Assembly (NCBI RefSeq): GCF_021228795.1
Contig: NZ_CP089309.1
Location: forward strand, 3,841,501-3,905,500
DNA: 64,000 nucleotides
Origin: Thiocapsa bogorovii
GTDB lineage: Bacteria > Pseudomonadota > Gammaproteobacteria > Chromatiales > Chromatiaceae
Direction of reading: 5' to 3'
Positions within the stretch are counted from its first letter, which is position 1; each line of letters starts with the position of its first letter. Shown one piece after another: positions 29,403 through 37,160 of this stretch. Both the position numbers and the translations under genes were made by a program. The notes under the pieces were generated by a model. The model was not told the DNA's origin, did no database searches, and saw only the letters and a program-made list of their open reading frames with translations.

Positions 29403-29424
29403 TCAGTTACCCGTCAGTTACCCG
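29403..29424. repeat. Tandem 11-bp direct repeats upstream of integrase
   Basis: TCAGTTACCCG occurs twice in perfect tandem (29403-29413 and 29414-29424), ending 16 bp before the integrase start. Two 7-bp palindromes (around 29300-29330) sit closer to the tRNA remnant. Tandem direct repeats next to att sites are typical arm-type binding sites for tyrosine integrases. Confidence 0.55.
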
Positions 29425-29440
29425 CCAAGAGTAATGCGCC

Positions 29441-30718
29441 ATGGCACGATCGGTCAGAAGCAATCCTCTCGAAACCCGTACCAATCGCCTTAAGCTCGCG
29501 ATCCGCGGCACGCTTCATTTTGTGACGATCGGTGACGGCTTGGCCTTGGGTTACCGTCGCACCATGAAGGGCAACGGGACCTGGCAGGCCAGGTTGTGGA
29601 CCGGCGAAAAGTATCTGAAGCACACGCTGGGTGAGGCTGATGACTTTATGGAAGCCGATGAGACGAACGTGCTCACGTTCTTCCAAGCTCAGGGCAAGGC
29701 AATTGCGTTTGCTCAGGAGGCCCGCAAACCTGATCTACCCAACAGCAAGCCAGTCACCTTGGGCGAGGCGGCGACCGCCTATCTGGCGTGGTACAAGGAC
29801 CACCGCAAGGCATACCGTGAGACCGAGGCCACGGTGAATGCCCACATCCTGCCGACCTGGGCGGATAAACTGCTCATGGACATCACGACGCCCGAGATCA
29901 AACGGTGGCATAAAAAGTTGGCCACTACTCCGGCCCGCAAGCGTAGCAGTAATCGATCCACGAAGACGGCCTATCGGGAACAAGCCACCACTCCGGACGG
30001 GAAACGCGCCAGAAGATCTACCGCCAATCGGATCCTGACAGTCTTGAAAGCGATCATGAACAAAGCGTTTCGGGATGGGCTGGTCAGCGACGACACCGCG
30101 TGGCGGCGTGTGAAGCCTTTCGAGAACGCCGACGAACCTGTTACCCGATTCTTGAGCACCGCCCAATCCATCCGGCTCATCAATGCATGCCAGCCGCACT
30201 TCCGCCAGTTGGTGAAGGCGGCCTTATTCACTGGTTGCCGATACGGAGAACTGACTCGTTTGCTCACGAAGGACGTGAACCTCGATACCGGCTTGGTCTA
30301 TATCAGCCCCGAGGCCAAGAGCGGTAAAGGTCGTCATGTCCCTCTGCATGCCGAGGGCCTGGATTTCTTCAAGACCAGCATCACGGTTAAGACTGGGAAG
30401 GACTACGTTTTCGTGCGGGAGGATGCCGACCCCTGGGGTAAGAACCACCATGTCCGATTGCTCAAAGCCGCCTGTGCGCAAGCCAAGATCGAACCGGAGA
30501 TTGGCTTTCACGAGCTACGCCACACCTACGCCAGTACCCTGGCGCAGATGGGGGTGGATTTGCTTACCATCTCCAAGCTGTTGGGCCATGCCGACACCCG
30601 CATCACCAGCCGACATTATGCCCACCTGTGCGACAACACCCTGAAGGCCGCCGTCGCGAAACTGCCTGGTTTCGGCCACCGAGTCGACCCGAAGGTGAAG
30701 GCAGTATTGTCGAGTTGA
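29441..30718 (+). CDS. int: Tyrosine site-specific recombinase (integrase)
   Basis: 425 residues. An N-terminal region (about 1-100) probably binds arm sites, a SAM-like core-binding domain follows (TLGEAATAYLAWYKDHRKAY), then the catalytic domain. Catalytic residues seen: Arg267 in TGCRYGEL, His357 and Arg360 in HELRHTYAS, and Tyr393 in RHYAH, with LLGHADTRIT between. The integrase is complete. It lies about 150 bp from the tRNA-Glu remnant and reads away from it, so it should catalyse integration and excision of the element at that tRNA. Confidence 0.95.
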   Translation: MARSVRSNPLETRTNRLKLAIRGTLHFVTIGDGLALGYRRTMKGNGTWQARLWTGEKYLKHTLGEADDFMEADETNVLTFFQAQGKAIAFAQEARKPDLPNSKPVTLGEAATAYLAWYKDHRKAYRETEATVNAHILPTWADKLLMDITTPEIKRWHKKLATTPARKRSSNRSTKTAYREQATTPDGKRARRSTANRILTVLKAIMNKAFRDGLVSDDTAWRRVKPFENADEPVTRFLSTAQSIRLINACQPHFRQLVKAALFTGCRYGELTRLLTKDVNLDTGLVYISPEAKSGKGRHVPLHAEGLDFFKTSITVKTGKDYVFVREDADPWGKNHHVRLLKAACAQAKIEPEIGFHELRHTYASTLAQMGVDLLTISKLLGHADTRITSRHYAHLCDNTLKAAVAKLPGFGHRVDPKVKAVLSS

Positions 30719-31426
30719 ACCGGACCGAGGCTGGATGCTCCGAAAGGGACGACAGATCGCTCTGGCTTTCGCCCGTCGCCTTGAATTCCCCGTAAGACTG
30801 ATTCCAGTGAACGTCCGGGAACGCCTCCCCACCGACTCCCGAAATTCCTGGCGCTTCAGCGTTTCGTAGGTGACATTCTTGATTCAGGAGATCTTGGTCG
30901 ACGTGGAGTGGGAGACGCTCGCCGTAGTCATTCACTGGGTGGCGATCAGACGGAGTTGCTGGTGAAGAAAAACCGCAGCGGACGGCACCGCTCCACAAGC
31001 GACACGCGACACTACGGATTAAGAGTGCAGCGATTTGGCCCCGGTTGCCCTCGTTACTCGTTCGATGACGGATCCGAAGGCGGCTCCGAAACCCTCGTCC
31101 CCGGCCTGTGTGCCCATCTCGGCGGATCCTTCGGCGAATGTTGCCGATTGCTCTGTCGTAGGGCCGGGCCAAGACCGGAGAGCGGCGCCGAACTCGATAT
31201 GTCCTCGGGCCTCTCGCCTGCGGAACACCACTTGGTTTTGCCGCATCGGCTCGCTGTCGTAGGTCGGCCGAAGTGCGAAGTGAGGCTTTGCTCTGCGAAC
31301 GCCCCGTCTGCTGGAGTCAGCCCGATCGACGTGACGCCGGCGCCTGCGGTGCGGCGGAGGCCTGGGCCGCGGCGAGCGCGCGTTCATCCGCACCGAGACC
31401 GAAGGTCGATCGTTGCGCATGGATTT
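30719..31426. other. Region without convincing genes between int and alpA
   Basis: About 700 bp. Several open frames of 75-220 codons exist on both strands, but they are Arg/Ser/Pro-rich and lack ribosome binding sites and recognisable motifs. This is probably decayed or regulatory sequence. No repeat or RNA gene was recognised. Confidence 0.4.
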
Positions 31427-31636
31427 CTAAGACCAGGGTGCGAACTCGTCGTCGGTGGCCGCGCGGATCAGCGCGGCGAGGATCGCTTCGATGTCATGCT
31501 CGGGCCATGCAGCCGCGCGTGCACCCAGCGCGATCGGACGTGGAAAGAGTCCGGCGGCGATGCGGGCATACACTCGTGAACGGCTGTAGCCGGTGCGCTC
31601 AAGCACGGTTCGTAAGCGCAGCACAGAGGTTGGCAT
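31427..31636 (-). CDS. AlpA family transcriptional regulator
   Basis: 69-residue MerR-like helix-turn-helix protein. Seen: LRLRTVLERTGYSRSRVYAR followed by GLFPRPIALGARAAAWPEHD, the standard AlpA pattern ending in a short acidic tail. AlpA proteins on phages and islands activate excision or act as excisionase-like factors. The IS1380-type element is inserted 5 bp upstream of its start codon, separating it from the FlhD-FlhC-like genes with which it probably once formed an operon. Confidence 0.85.
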   Translation of the reverse strand: MPTSVLRLRTVLERTGYSRSRVYARIAAGLFPRPIALGARAAAWPEHDIEAILAALIRAATDDEFAPWS

Positions 31637-31641
31637 ATAAC

Positions 31642-33329
31642 CCTAAAAAGAGCAGTTAAACCTTGCCTCGAGTGATCCAAGCGGCTGAAATATCGGCGCA
31701 AGGAGGTCCCGATGAGCAATCCGATCCCTCACCCGCAGGGTGAACCCGAAACCACCGCATTGGTACCGCATGCCGGCCCGGTTGCGGTGGACACGTTTGG
31801 CGGCCGCGTCCACGTCGAGTGGGATGCGCAGGCGGCGGTCACCCCGCTGGGGCAGCTGCCGTTCTTCACCGAGTTTCTGCGCCTGGGCGGGCGCTTCGAC
31901 GCCTGGGTCGAGAGCTGCCCGCTGAAGCTGACCAGCCCGAACGCCCCGAGCACGCGCGACGTTCTCGGTACCGCCATCCTGGCGGTGCTGTCCGGGCATC
32001 AGCGCGATGCCCACATCATTGCCCTGCGCGGCGACACCATCAACGCCGCCCTGCTGGGCATGGAGGCGGTGGTGAGCGAGGACTCGGTGCGCCGCAACCT
32101 CGGCAAGCTCGATGAAGCCGACGGGGTGGCCTGGTTGCAGAACCATCTGGACGCCTGCGTGGCCCCGGTGCCGGGCGTGCCCTGGATTCTCGATACCGAC
32201 GTGACGGTCAAGCCGCTCTACGGGCATCAAGAGGGTGCGCTCAAGGGCTACAACCCGCACAAGCCGGGGCGCCCTTCGCACACCTACCACACCTATTTCG
32301 TCGCCGGTCTGCGTCTGATCCTGGACGTGGAGGTGCTGGCCGGCAACCAAACCGCGTCCAAGTACAGCGCGCCGGGGCTGTGGGAGTTGCTCGCGCGCCT
32401 GCCGCGGGTGCACTGGCCGCTGTGCATTCGCGGCGACCGCGACTGGGGCACCCAAGCCAACATGGCGCGTGCCGAGCAGGAGGGGATCCCCTATCTGTTC
32501 AAGCTGCGCATGACCTCCAAGGTCAAGCAGACCGTCGAGCGCCTGATGCGCGATGCCGAGTGGTGCGATGCCGGTCAAGGCTGGCAAGGGGCCGAAACGA
32601 CCCTGCGTCTGTCGGGCTGGAGCCGCGCACGGCGCGCCGTCGTGCTGCGCCGGCGCATCAAGGCCGACCTGGCCGTCGTCGAGCAGGGTGATCCCGAGCA
32701 GCTGCGCCTGAGCTTCGCCGAGTTCACCGACCAGACGATCCTCTACGAGTACGCCGTGCTGGTGACCTCGCTGCCCCATGAGATCCTGAGCGTGGCGCAA
32801 CTCTATCGCGATCGCGCCGACGCGGAGAATCCCTTCGACGAGCTCAAGAACCATTGGGGCTGGGGCGGCTTCACCACCCGCGACATCAAGCGCTGCCGCT
32901 TCATGGCGCGCATCACCGCCTTGACCTACAACTGGTGGAGCCTGTTCGTGCGCCTGGCCGACCCGACTCGGCACACCGAGGCGATCACCAGCCGCCCGCT
33001 GCTGCTCAGCGCACCGGCACGACTGACCCGTCACGGCGGGCAGAGGCGCCTGACCATCAGCCATCCCCATGCCGAAGCCGGGTGGGTGGAGGCGACCTGC
33101 CGCGAGATCGCGGCCTTCTTCAACACCCCGCGCCGAACTGCGGAGCAGTTGAGTCCCCTGCAACGCTGGTACCGGCTCCTCTCGCGGGCGCTGGTGAAGT
33201 ATCTCAACGGCCGCCAATTGCAGCCGCCGGCGGTGTTACCGGCGCCGGCGTAGCCGCCGAACCGCCGGTATGTGTACTCGCCCGCGGGCCGAAAACGCTC
33301 CGCGACGGGCGCTAACTGCTCTTTTTAGG
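31642..33329 (+). mobile_element. IS1380-type insertion sequence with 5-bp target duplication
   Basis: 1688-bp element bounded by perfect 17-bp terminal inverted repeats CCTAAAAAGAGCAGTTA (31642-31658; complement at 33313-33329) and flanked by a 5-bp direct repeat ATAAC (31637-31641 and 33330-33334). One transposase gene fills it. CCT ends and a 5-bp duplication fit the IS1380 family. The intact duplication suggests a fairly recent insertion. Confidence 0.92.
31712..33253 (+). CDS. DDE transposase of the IS1380-type element
   Basis: 513-residue transposase with a DDE catalytic core. Seen: first Asp in WILDTDVTVKPLYG, second in CIRGDRDWGT, and the Glu region YRDRADAENPFDELKNHWGW, with the Y-R-E-K-like spacing of the IS4/IS1380 superfamily. 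AAGGAGG at 31700-31706 sets the ATG at 31712. The gene is complete and appears intact. Assignment to IS1380 rather than IS4 rests on the 5-bp target duplication and CCT ends. Confidence 0.9.
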   Translation: MSNPIPHPQGEPETTALVPHAGPVAVDTFGGRVHVEWDAQAAVTPLGQLPFFTEFLRLGGRFDAWVESCPLKLTSPNAPSTRDVLGTAILAVLSGHQRDAHIIALRGDTINAALLGMEAVVSEDSVRRNLGKLDEADGVAWLQNHLDACVAPVPGVPWILDTDVTVKPLYGHQEGALKGYNPHKPGRPSHTYHTYFVAGLRLILDVEVLAGNQTASKYSAPGLWELLARLPRVHWPLCIRGDRDWGTQANMARAEQEGIPYLFKLRMTSKVKQTVERLMRDAEWCDAGQGWQGAETTLRLSGWSRARRAVVLRRRIKADLAVVEQGDPEQLRLSFAEFTDQTILYEYAVLVTSLPHEILSVAQLYRDRADAENPFDELKNHWGWGGFTTRDIKRCRFMARITALTYNWWSLFVRLADPTRHTEAITSRPLLLSAPARLTRHGGQRRLTISHPHAEAGWVEATCREIAAFFNTPRRTAEQLSPLQRWYRLLSRALVKYLNGRQLQPPAVLPAPA

Positions 33330-33450
33330 ATAACGTCTCCAAATGAAGTAGGCGTTTCGATTGGCGCTTCGGCGCGCCGGGATTGGGCTGAGCGCCAAGA
33401 TGGATCTAACGGTGATCGCTCGAGTCGCAGGGTGAGCGGGGCGGCCGACG

Positions 33451-34050
33451 TCAGGGATCTGTTGTCGTGATGTGATCCCTGTGCTCGCCAGCCGGAGGTG
33501 AATGCACGGCTTCGTCGGGTGGCAGGTGATCAGCCCCATCGCGCGACTGCCGAGACACCTTCAACGCACAGATCGGACAATCCACGGCCCGGTGCGAGAA
33601 CGCCCTTGCAACATAGGGGATCGCGCAGCGCTCGCAGCTGCGAAAGAGCACAAGCCCCGTGGTCAGGTCGCGTGCAATCACCCAGCTATGATTGATGTCG
33701 AGGGGTGAACCGAGCGTGTCGGATGCCGCCAGCCGCGTCATCTGCTCCAGATAGAGGCGATGCCCCGTGAGCAGCGCCTCGATGTCGATGCTCCGCTGAA
33801 CCGCCGCGCCGCCGAAGGCGCGATACAAGCCCGTGAACAGCGATGCGTTGGCCTGCCGGCGCGCCGTGCCGAGGAGGGTGGCGGTGCTCGGCAGCTGACC
33901 GGGCAAAGGCTTACAGCCGTGGATCTCGTGGTGCAGTTCGCGCAGTACGGCCGGCCGCAGACCGCTGATCCGCGCCACAAGCGAGGTGCGCATGCCGCGC
34001 CGGATCAAGGCGATCGCCAGCTGCGTCCTGGCGTGATGCCGAAGTCTCAT
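33451..34050 (-). CDS. FlhC-like transcriptional activator (SetC/AcaC-type) on a mobile element
   Basis: 199 residues. Seen: helical N-terminus RTQLAIALIRRGMRTSLVAR with LRPAVLRELHHEIHGCKPLPGQ, like the DNA-recognition region of FlhC, and a C-terminal zinc motif of two C-x2-C pairs (CERCAIP and CPICALK) like the four zinc cysteines of FlhC. It overlaps the FlhD-like gene as ATGA. FlhC homologues on integrative elements and IncC plasmids (SetC, AcaC, SgaC) switch on transfer and excision genes. No flagellar genes lie nearby, so that role is inferred. Confidence 0.75.
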   Translation of the reverse strand: MRLRHHARTQLAIALIRRGMRTSLVARISGLRPAVLRELHHEIHGCKPLPGQLPSTATLLGTARRQANASLFTGLYRAFGGAAVQRSIDIEALLTGHRLYLEQMTRLAASDTLGSPLDINHSWVIARDLTTGLVLFRSCERCAIPYVARAFSHRAVDCPICALKVSRQSRDGADHLPPDEAVHSPPAGEHRDHITTTDP

Positions 34051-34403
34051 GGCTGCGCGGCCTCGTCGGCGGCGAGCAGAATCACCTGCAGCCCCAACCC
34101 GAGTGCGGACGGCCCGGTCGTCCGAAGACGTTCCTGCAGCCAGCACACACGAAAACGCGGTCGAAACAACAGCACGCCCGAAGCAGCCAGTTCGTGCAGC
34201 ATTGCGAGCGAGGCATGACGCAGGATGTCCAGCACTTCTCGGTCGAGACCATAGACCAAGACGGCCTTTTCGGCGTCCGAACGGGCGAGTTCGCGTGCGC
34301 CGAGCAGCCACATCAGATTCAGGGTATCGACCTCGCAATCTTGGTACGCCGCAGGGTCTATCCGGGGTGCTTCCCCGTCGGGGGTCTTGTGCGTGTCCGT
34401 CAT
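34047..34403 (-). CDS. FlhD-like transcriptional co-activator (SetD/AcaD-type)
   Basis: 118 residues, close to the length of FlhD. Seen: VDTLNLMWLLGARELARSDAE, VYGLDREVLDILRHASLAML and SGVLLFRPRF, which follow the FlhD pattern (N-L-x-L-L, then a helix pair ending in a short basic strand). It is the first gene of the pair and its stop overlaps the FlhC-like start (34047-34050). ATG 34403 was chosen; ATG 34427 would add eight residues. FlhD alone is weakly conserved, so the call leans on its neighbour. Confidence 0.65.
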   Translation of the reverse strand: MTDTHKTPDGEAPRIDPAAYQDCEVDTLNLMWLLGARELARSDAEKAVLVYGLDREVLDILRHASLAMLHELAASGVLLFRPRFRVCWLQERLRTTGPSALGLGLQVILLAADEAAQP

Positions 34404-34429
34404 CTTCGTTCTCGCGGCAAAAAACATGC

Positions 34430-34543
34430 TGACAGTGCTATAATCGTTCTCATAAAACGAAACTTTCAAATAAATAAGCGCAAATGCCGCTATATAACGC
34501 ACTATAAAGCGATTTCTCGGCACGCGACTCGGGTGGTAGAACC
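34430..34543. promoter_or_regulatory. AT-rich divergent promoter/operator region
   Basis: The only strongly AT-rich stretch in this part, lying between the FlhD-like gene (minus) and the Xre-type repressor (plus). It contains two palindromes, CGTTCTCATAAAACG (34445-34459, imperfect) and GCTATATA-N6-TATAAAGC (34489-34510, one mismatch). Both are suitable as operators. A TTATAG hexamer near 34440 on the minus strand could be the -10 box of the activator operon. Confidence 0.5.
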
Positions 34544-35008
34544 ATGACAACGGACGAACAAGATTCTGATTTAGATCCCGAATGCTCCTGGGATGCCGCC
34601 GGATTCGCCACGCGCCTGGCGCGGGCCAAGGGCATGGCGTCCACGAACGCATTCGCGCAAAAGTGTGGGATTTCCGAGAGCATCTTCCGCAAGTACCTCG
34701 CGGGCGCGAGCGTTCCCGGAGCGGACAAGCTGGTCGATATCGCCCGTGTGGCCGGCGTGTCTCTGCTCTGGCTGGCGACCGGGCAAGGGCGCGCCGAGGA
34801 CGGCACGGACGCGATCGTGCGGGGTCCGGTCGACGTGGCTCTGCTGGAAACCCTGCTCGAGTCGGTTGAAGGCGGACTCGAGGAGATCGGCGCGACCTTG
34901 ACGCCGACGAAGAAGGCCAAGCTGGTTGCGGCGCTCTACAGCCTCTATCGCAGCAGCGAGGATGTCCGCAAGGCGCCGGTGTTGGAACTCGTCAGGCTGG
35001 CGAGCTGA
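34544..35008 (+). CDS. Xre-family HTH regulator (candidate element repressor)
   Basis: 154 residues. The N-terminal domain carries a phage-repressor-like helix-turn-helix (NAFAQKCGISESIFRKYLAG, then LVDIARVAGVSLLWLATG). The C-terminal half is helical with an acidic stretch and no S24 peptidase or Ser-Lys autocleavage motif, so it would not be induced by RecA-type self-cleavage. Divergent orientation to the FlhD-FlhC-like operon mirrors setR against setCD logic and suggests that it represses them. Confidence 0.8.
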   Translation: MTTDEQDSDLDPECSWDAAGFATRLARAKGMASTNAFAQKCGISESIFRKYLAGASVPGADKLVDIARVAGVSLLWLATGQGRAEDGTDAIVRGPVDVALLETLLESVEGGLEEIGATLTPTKKAKLVAALYSLYRSSEDVRKAPVLELVRLAS

Positions 35009-35160
35009 GCGTGACCGAGTGCACGCTTCCGCGAATCCGCTTCGGAATGAGGGTCGCAAGACGCTTTTTTGTGTTGACCCGGTTGATGCGTCCGGCGACG
35101 ATCCGACGCGTTCGACACGATGTGCAGACTTCGGATCACGGAACAGCGGAGGTTTTTTCG

Positions 35161-35562
35161 ATGGTCGACAAGAGTGATGAAATTCGTTCGACAATTCGCG
35201 GGATCATGGGCGAGAGCGTGCCCAAGCCGAGACCGTCGGAGCTGGCGATGCCGTCGTTGAGCATCGATATCGGCGGCATCAATCTCAAGAACCACAACGC
35301 GTTCGAACGGGCGCATCCGGATCATCGCATCGATCTTCCCGCGATCGCGGCTGCGCCGCCGGCGGCTCAGCGCTGCCACCGACAGCACCGTAGCATTCTG
35401 CGGGTGCTCTGCACTCTGCTGCTGTTTGCCGCCATCGCCCCGCTCTACCTGGTGGAGTTCCTGTCGGACATGCCCGACAACATCATTTTGACCATCGGAT
35501 TCGTGGCGCTGCTCTTGAGTATGATCAGTTTTACGATCGCGACGATGCTCGAACCGTCCTGA
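35161..35562 (+). CDS. Small two-helix membrane protein of unknown function
   Basis: 133 residues from ATG 35161. The N-terminal 80 residues are soluble and carry LAMPSLSIDIGGINLKNHNA. Two hydrophobic helices follow at about 79-97 (ILRVLCTLLLFAAIAPLYLV) and 107-128 (IILTIGFVALLLSMISFTIA). No family was recognised. It follows the Xre repressor by 150 bp on the same strand and ends in a strong terminator, so it may belong to the same transcript. Confidence 0.55.
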   Translation: MVDKSDEIRSTIRGIMGESVPKPRPSELAMPSLSIDIGGINLKNHNAFERAHPDHRIDLPAIAAAPPAAQRCHRQHRSILRVLCTLLLFAAIAPLYLVEFLSDMPDNIILTIGFVALLLSMISFTIATMLEPS

Positions 35563-35570
35563 TCCGAGGA

Positions 35571-35594
35571 CGGCCGCTCGTCCGCGAGCGGCCG
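35571..35594 (+). terminator. Hairpin terminator after the small membrane protein
   Basis: A 10-bp perfect stem CGGCCGCTCG/CGAGCGGCCG with a TCCG loop, followed by CGTTTCT. It begins 8 bp after the stop codon of the 133-residue membrane protein. Confidence 0.7.
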
Positions 35595-36057
35595 CGTTTC
35601 TGCGGGAAAGCACCGACCGCTTCCGATCCAGCACGGTCGTGACAGTTTCCGCACAGCCTCGCGCGCCCTCGGCAGGGCCCACCTGCCGGGGTGGGTGAGC
35701 GATCGGGCTGTCCGTCCATCGTCACCGCATGGACCGACGCAAAGCGCCAAGCCCGCCGCCCGCTGTCATCCCCTGTTTGTCTCCGACTGTTCGGGTGTCG
35801 GGCCGCTCCGGCCGGGCGCGTTACGCCACATCGCTCCCGACGGCCGACAACAATGCCCAAAACCCGCGAAAGACGTCGAAAAGCGTCATCTTGAGCGGCT
35901 TCGCCGCGCTCGCGTTCGGCCTATCATCTGTTCAGCGTTCGAGGACGCTTTCCGCACCGGCCCAGGCTTCGGCAACCCTGTCGGCGGGACGATCTCAAGC
36001 GTGTGTTCCATGTCGGCGGCGGCGATGCACCGGTCGGCCCGGCCCGCCGGGCCGGAT
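35595..36057. other. Gap upstream of the replication module
   Basis: About 460 bp. The frame of the following HTH gene stays open from 35695, but this upstream part is Arg/Pro-rich and lacks a ribosome binding site. No repeat or RNA gene was recognised. It probably holds the promoter of the HTH-DnaT-DnaC genes. Confidence 0.4.
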
Positions 36058-36309
36058 ATGACAGACAGCGATTCGGAGCCCGGAATGAACAACACCATCG
36101 GAGGAAACCTCTGTCACCTGCGCCGGCGATCCGGTCGGACCCAAGCCGAGGTGGCCAAGCGCGCCGGGGCCTCGCAAGCTTGGATCTGCCGCATCGAGAC
36201 CGGCGAGGCCAACCCGACCCTCGCCAGCATGCGCCGCATCGCCCGCGCTCTGGATGTCGAGGTCGTGGATCTGCTGCAACGCCGCCGCGAGCAGGAGTGC
36301 CCGGCATGA
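36058..36309 (+). CDS. Small Xre-family HTH regulator
   Basis: 83 residues (or 74 from the ATG at 36085). A single Cro/CI-type helix-turn-helix: NLCHLRRRSGRTQAEVAKRA, then ASQAWICRIETGEANPTLAS and RIARALDVEVVDLL. No effector domain is present. The stop overlaps the next start as ATGA (36306-36309), so it is translationally coupled to the DnaT-like gene and probably autoregulates the replication operon. Confidence 0.85.
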   Translation: MTDSDSEPGMNNTIGGNLCHLRRRSGRTQAEVAKRAGASQAWICRIETGEANPTLASMRRIARALDVEVVDLLQRRREQECPA

Positions 36310-37160
36310 GCCGAGCGGCACGCGATTGGGCTTGGGACTGCCGCGGACTGACGCCGGCCCAGCGCTTGGTCCTGCTGGCGCTGGCCGAACATGCCGACGA
36401 GGCGGGTGACTGCTGGCCGTCGTTGTCGCGCCTGGCCGCGCGCGCCGAGGTCGATCGGCGCACCGTCACGCGCTGTCTGGCGGCACTCGAGGCGCGCGGT
36501 CTGATCCAGCGCACGCGCAGCCGGCCGCAGCGCACACTCTACAGCCTTGCGGTTGGCGCATCCCCCGCGCAGGCGCCGATCCGCGACGAGGAAACAGCGT
36601 GGGGCAGCGAACCCATTCCCCTCGACGACGGACGTGCGATCGTCTTGGATCCGCTCGACCCGACGGGGCCGAATCCTCGAACCGGGGGCGACACGCCCCT
36701 GGACCGGGGGCGACAGCACCCGGGAGACCTTTCGCGCTCTGAAGCGTCATGTCCCCCGAACCGTCATATGAACGGTCATGGAACCGTCAGTAAATCGCCG
36801 TCGTCGCGACGCGACCCCGGCGTGTCACACGACATCCCGAAACGCAGACCCGATCCGGCGCGCCCGATTCCGCCCGACTGGGGACCCGGTGCCCGGGTCC
36901 TGAGTTGGGCCGCCAAGCAGGGCATCGCGCGCGATTGGGTCCAGGAACAGGTCCAGGAGTTCGTAGCCTACTGGACCGACGCCGGGTCGCACCGCACGAG
37001 TTGGGACGCCACCTTTATCCAGCGCCTGCAGACCCTGCAGGCCCGCACGACGCAGAGGCCACCGCATGAGCCGACCGGACGACTCGCCGACAAAGACTAC
37101 GCTCGCGGAGCGACCCCGCTCGATCGCATCCCCTGGCTGCTGCCGGCTGATGTCGCTTGA
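36306..37160 (+). CDS. Winged-helix/DnaT-like replication protein
   Basis: 284 residues. N-terminal winged helix (GLTPAQRLVLLALAEHADEA, then LAARAEVDRRTVTRCLAALE), as in phage and plasmid replication initiators. A disordered proline-rich middle follows, then a C-terminal DnaT-like ssDNA-binding segment at about 205-245 (ARVLSWAAKQGIARDWVQEQ and SHRTSWDATFIQRLQ). The tail ends DKDYARGATPLDRIPWL. It is coupled to the HTH gene upstream and overlaps the DnaC-like gene downstream. It is likely to load the host helicase for replication of the element. Confidence 0.75.
   Translation: MSRAARDWAWDCRGLTPAQRLVLLALAEHADEAGDCWPSLSRLAARAEVDRRTVTRCLAALEARGLIQRTRSRPQRTLYSLAVGASPAQAPIRDEETAWGSEPIPLDDGRAIVLDPLDPTGPNPRTGGDTPLDRGRQHPGDLSRSEASCPPNRHMNGHGTVSKSPSSRRDPGVSHDIPKRRPDPARPIPPDWGPGARVLSWAAKQGIARDWVQEQVQEFVAYWTDAGSHRTSWDATFIQRLQTLQARTTQRPPHEPTGRLADKDYARGATPLDRIPWLLPADVA

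Noticed and set aside
31019-31420. 133-codon open frame on the minus strand between int and alpA
   Set aside because: Arg/Pro-rich composition, no ribosome binding site and no recognisable motif; similar frames exist on the opposite strand.
33451-34403. Flagellar master regulator flhDC of the host
   Set aside because: The similarity is clear only in pattern, no flagellar or chemotaxis genes are present, and the genes sit between an integrase and an element-type repressor.
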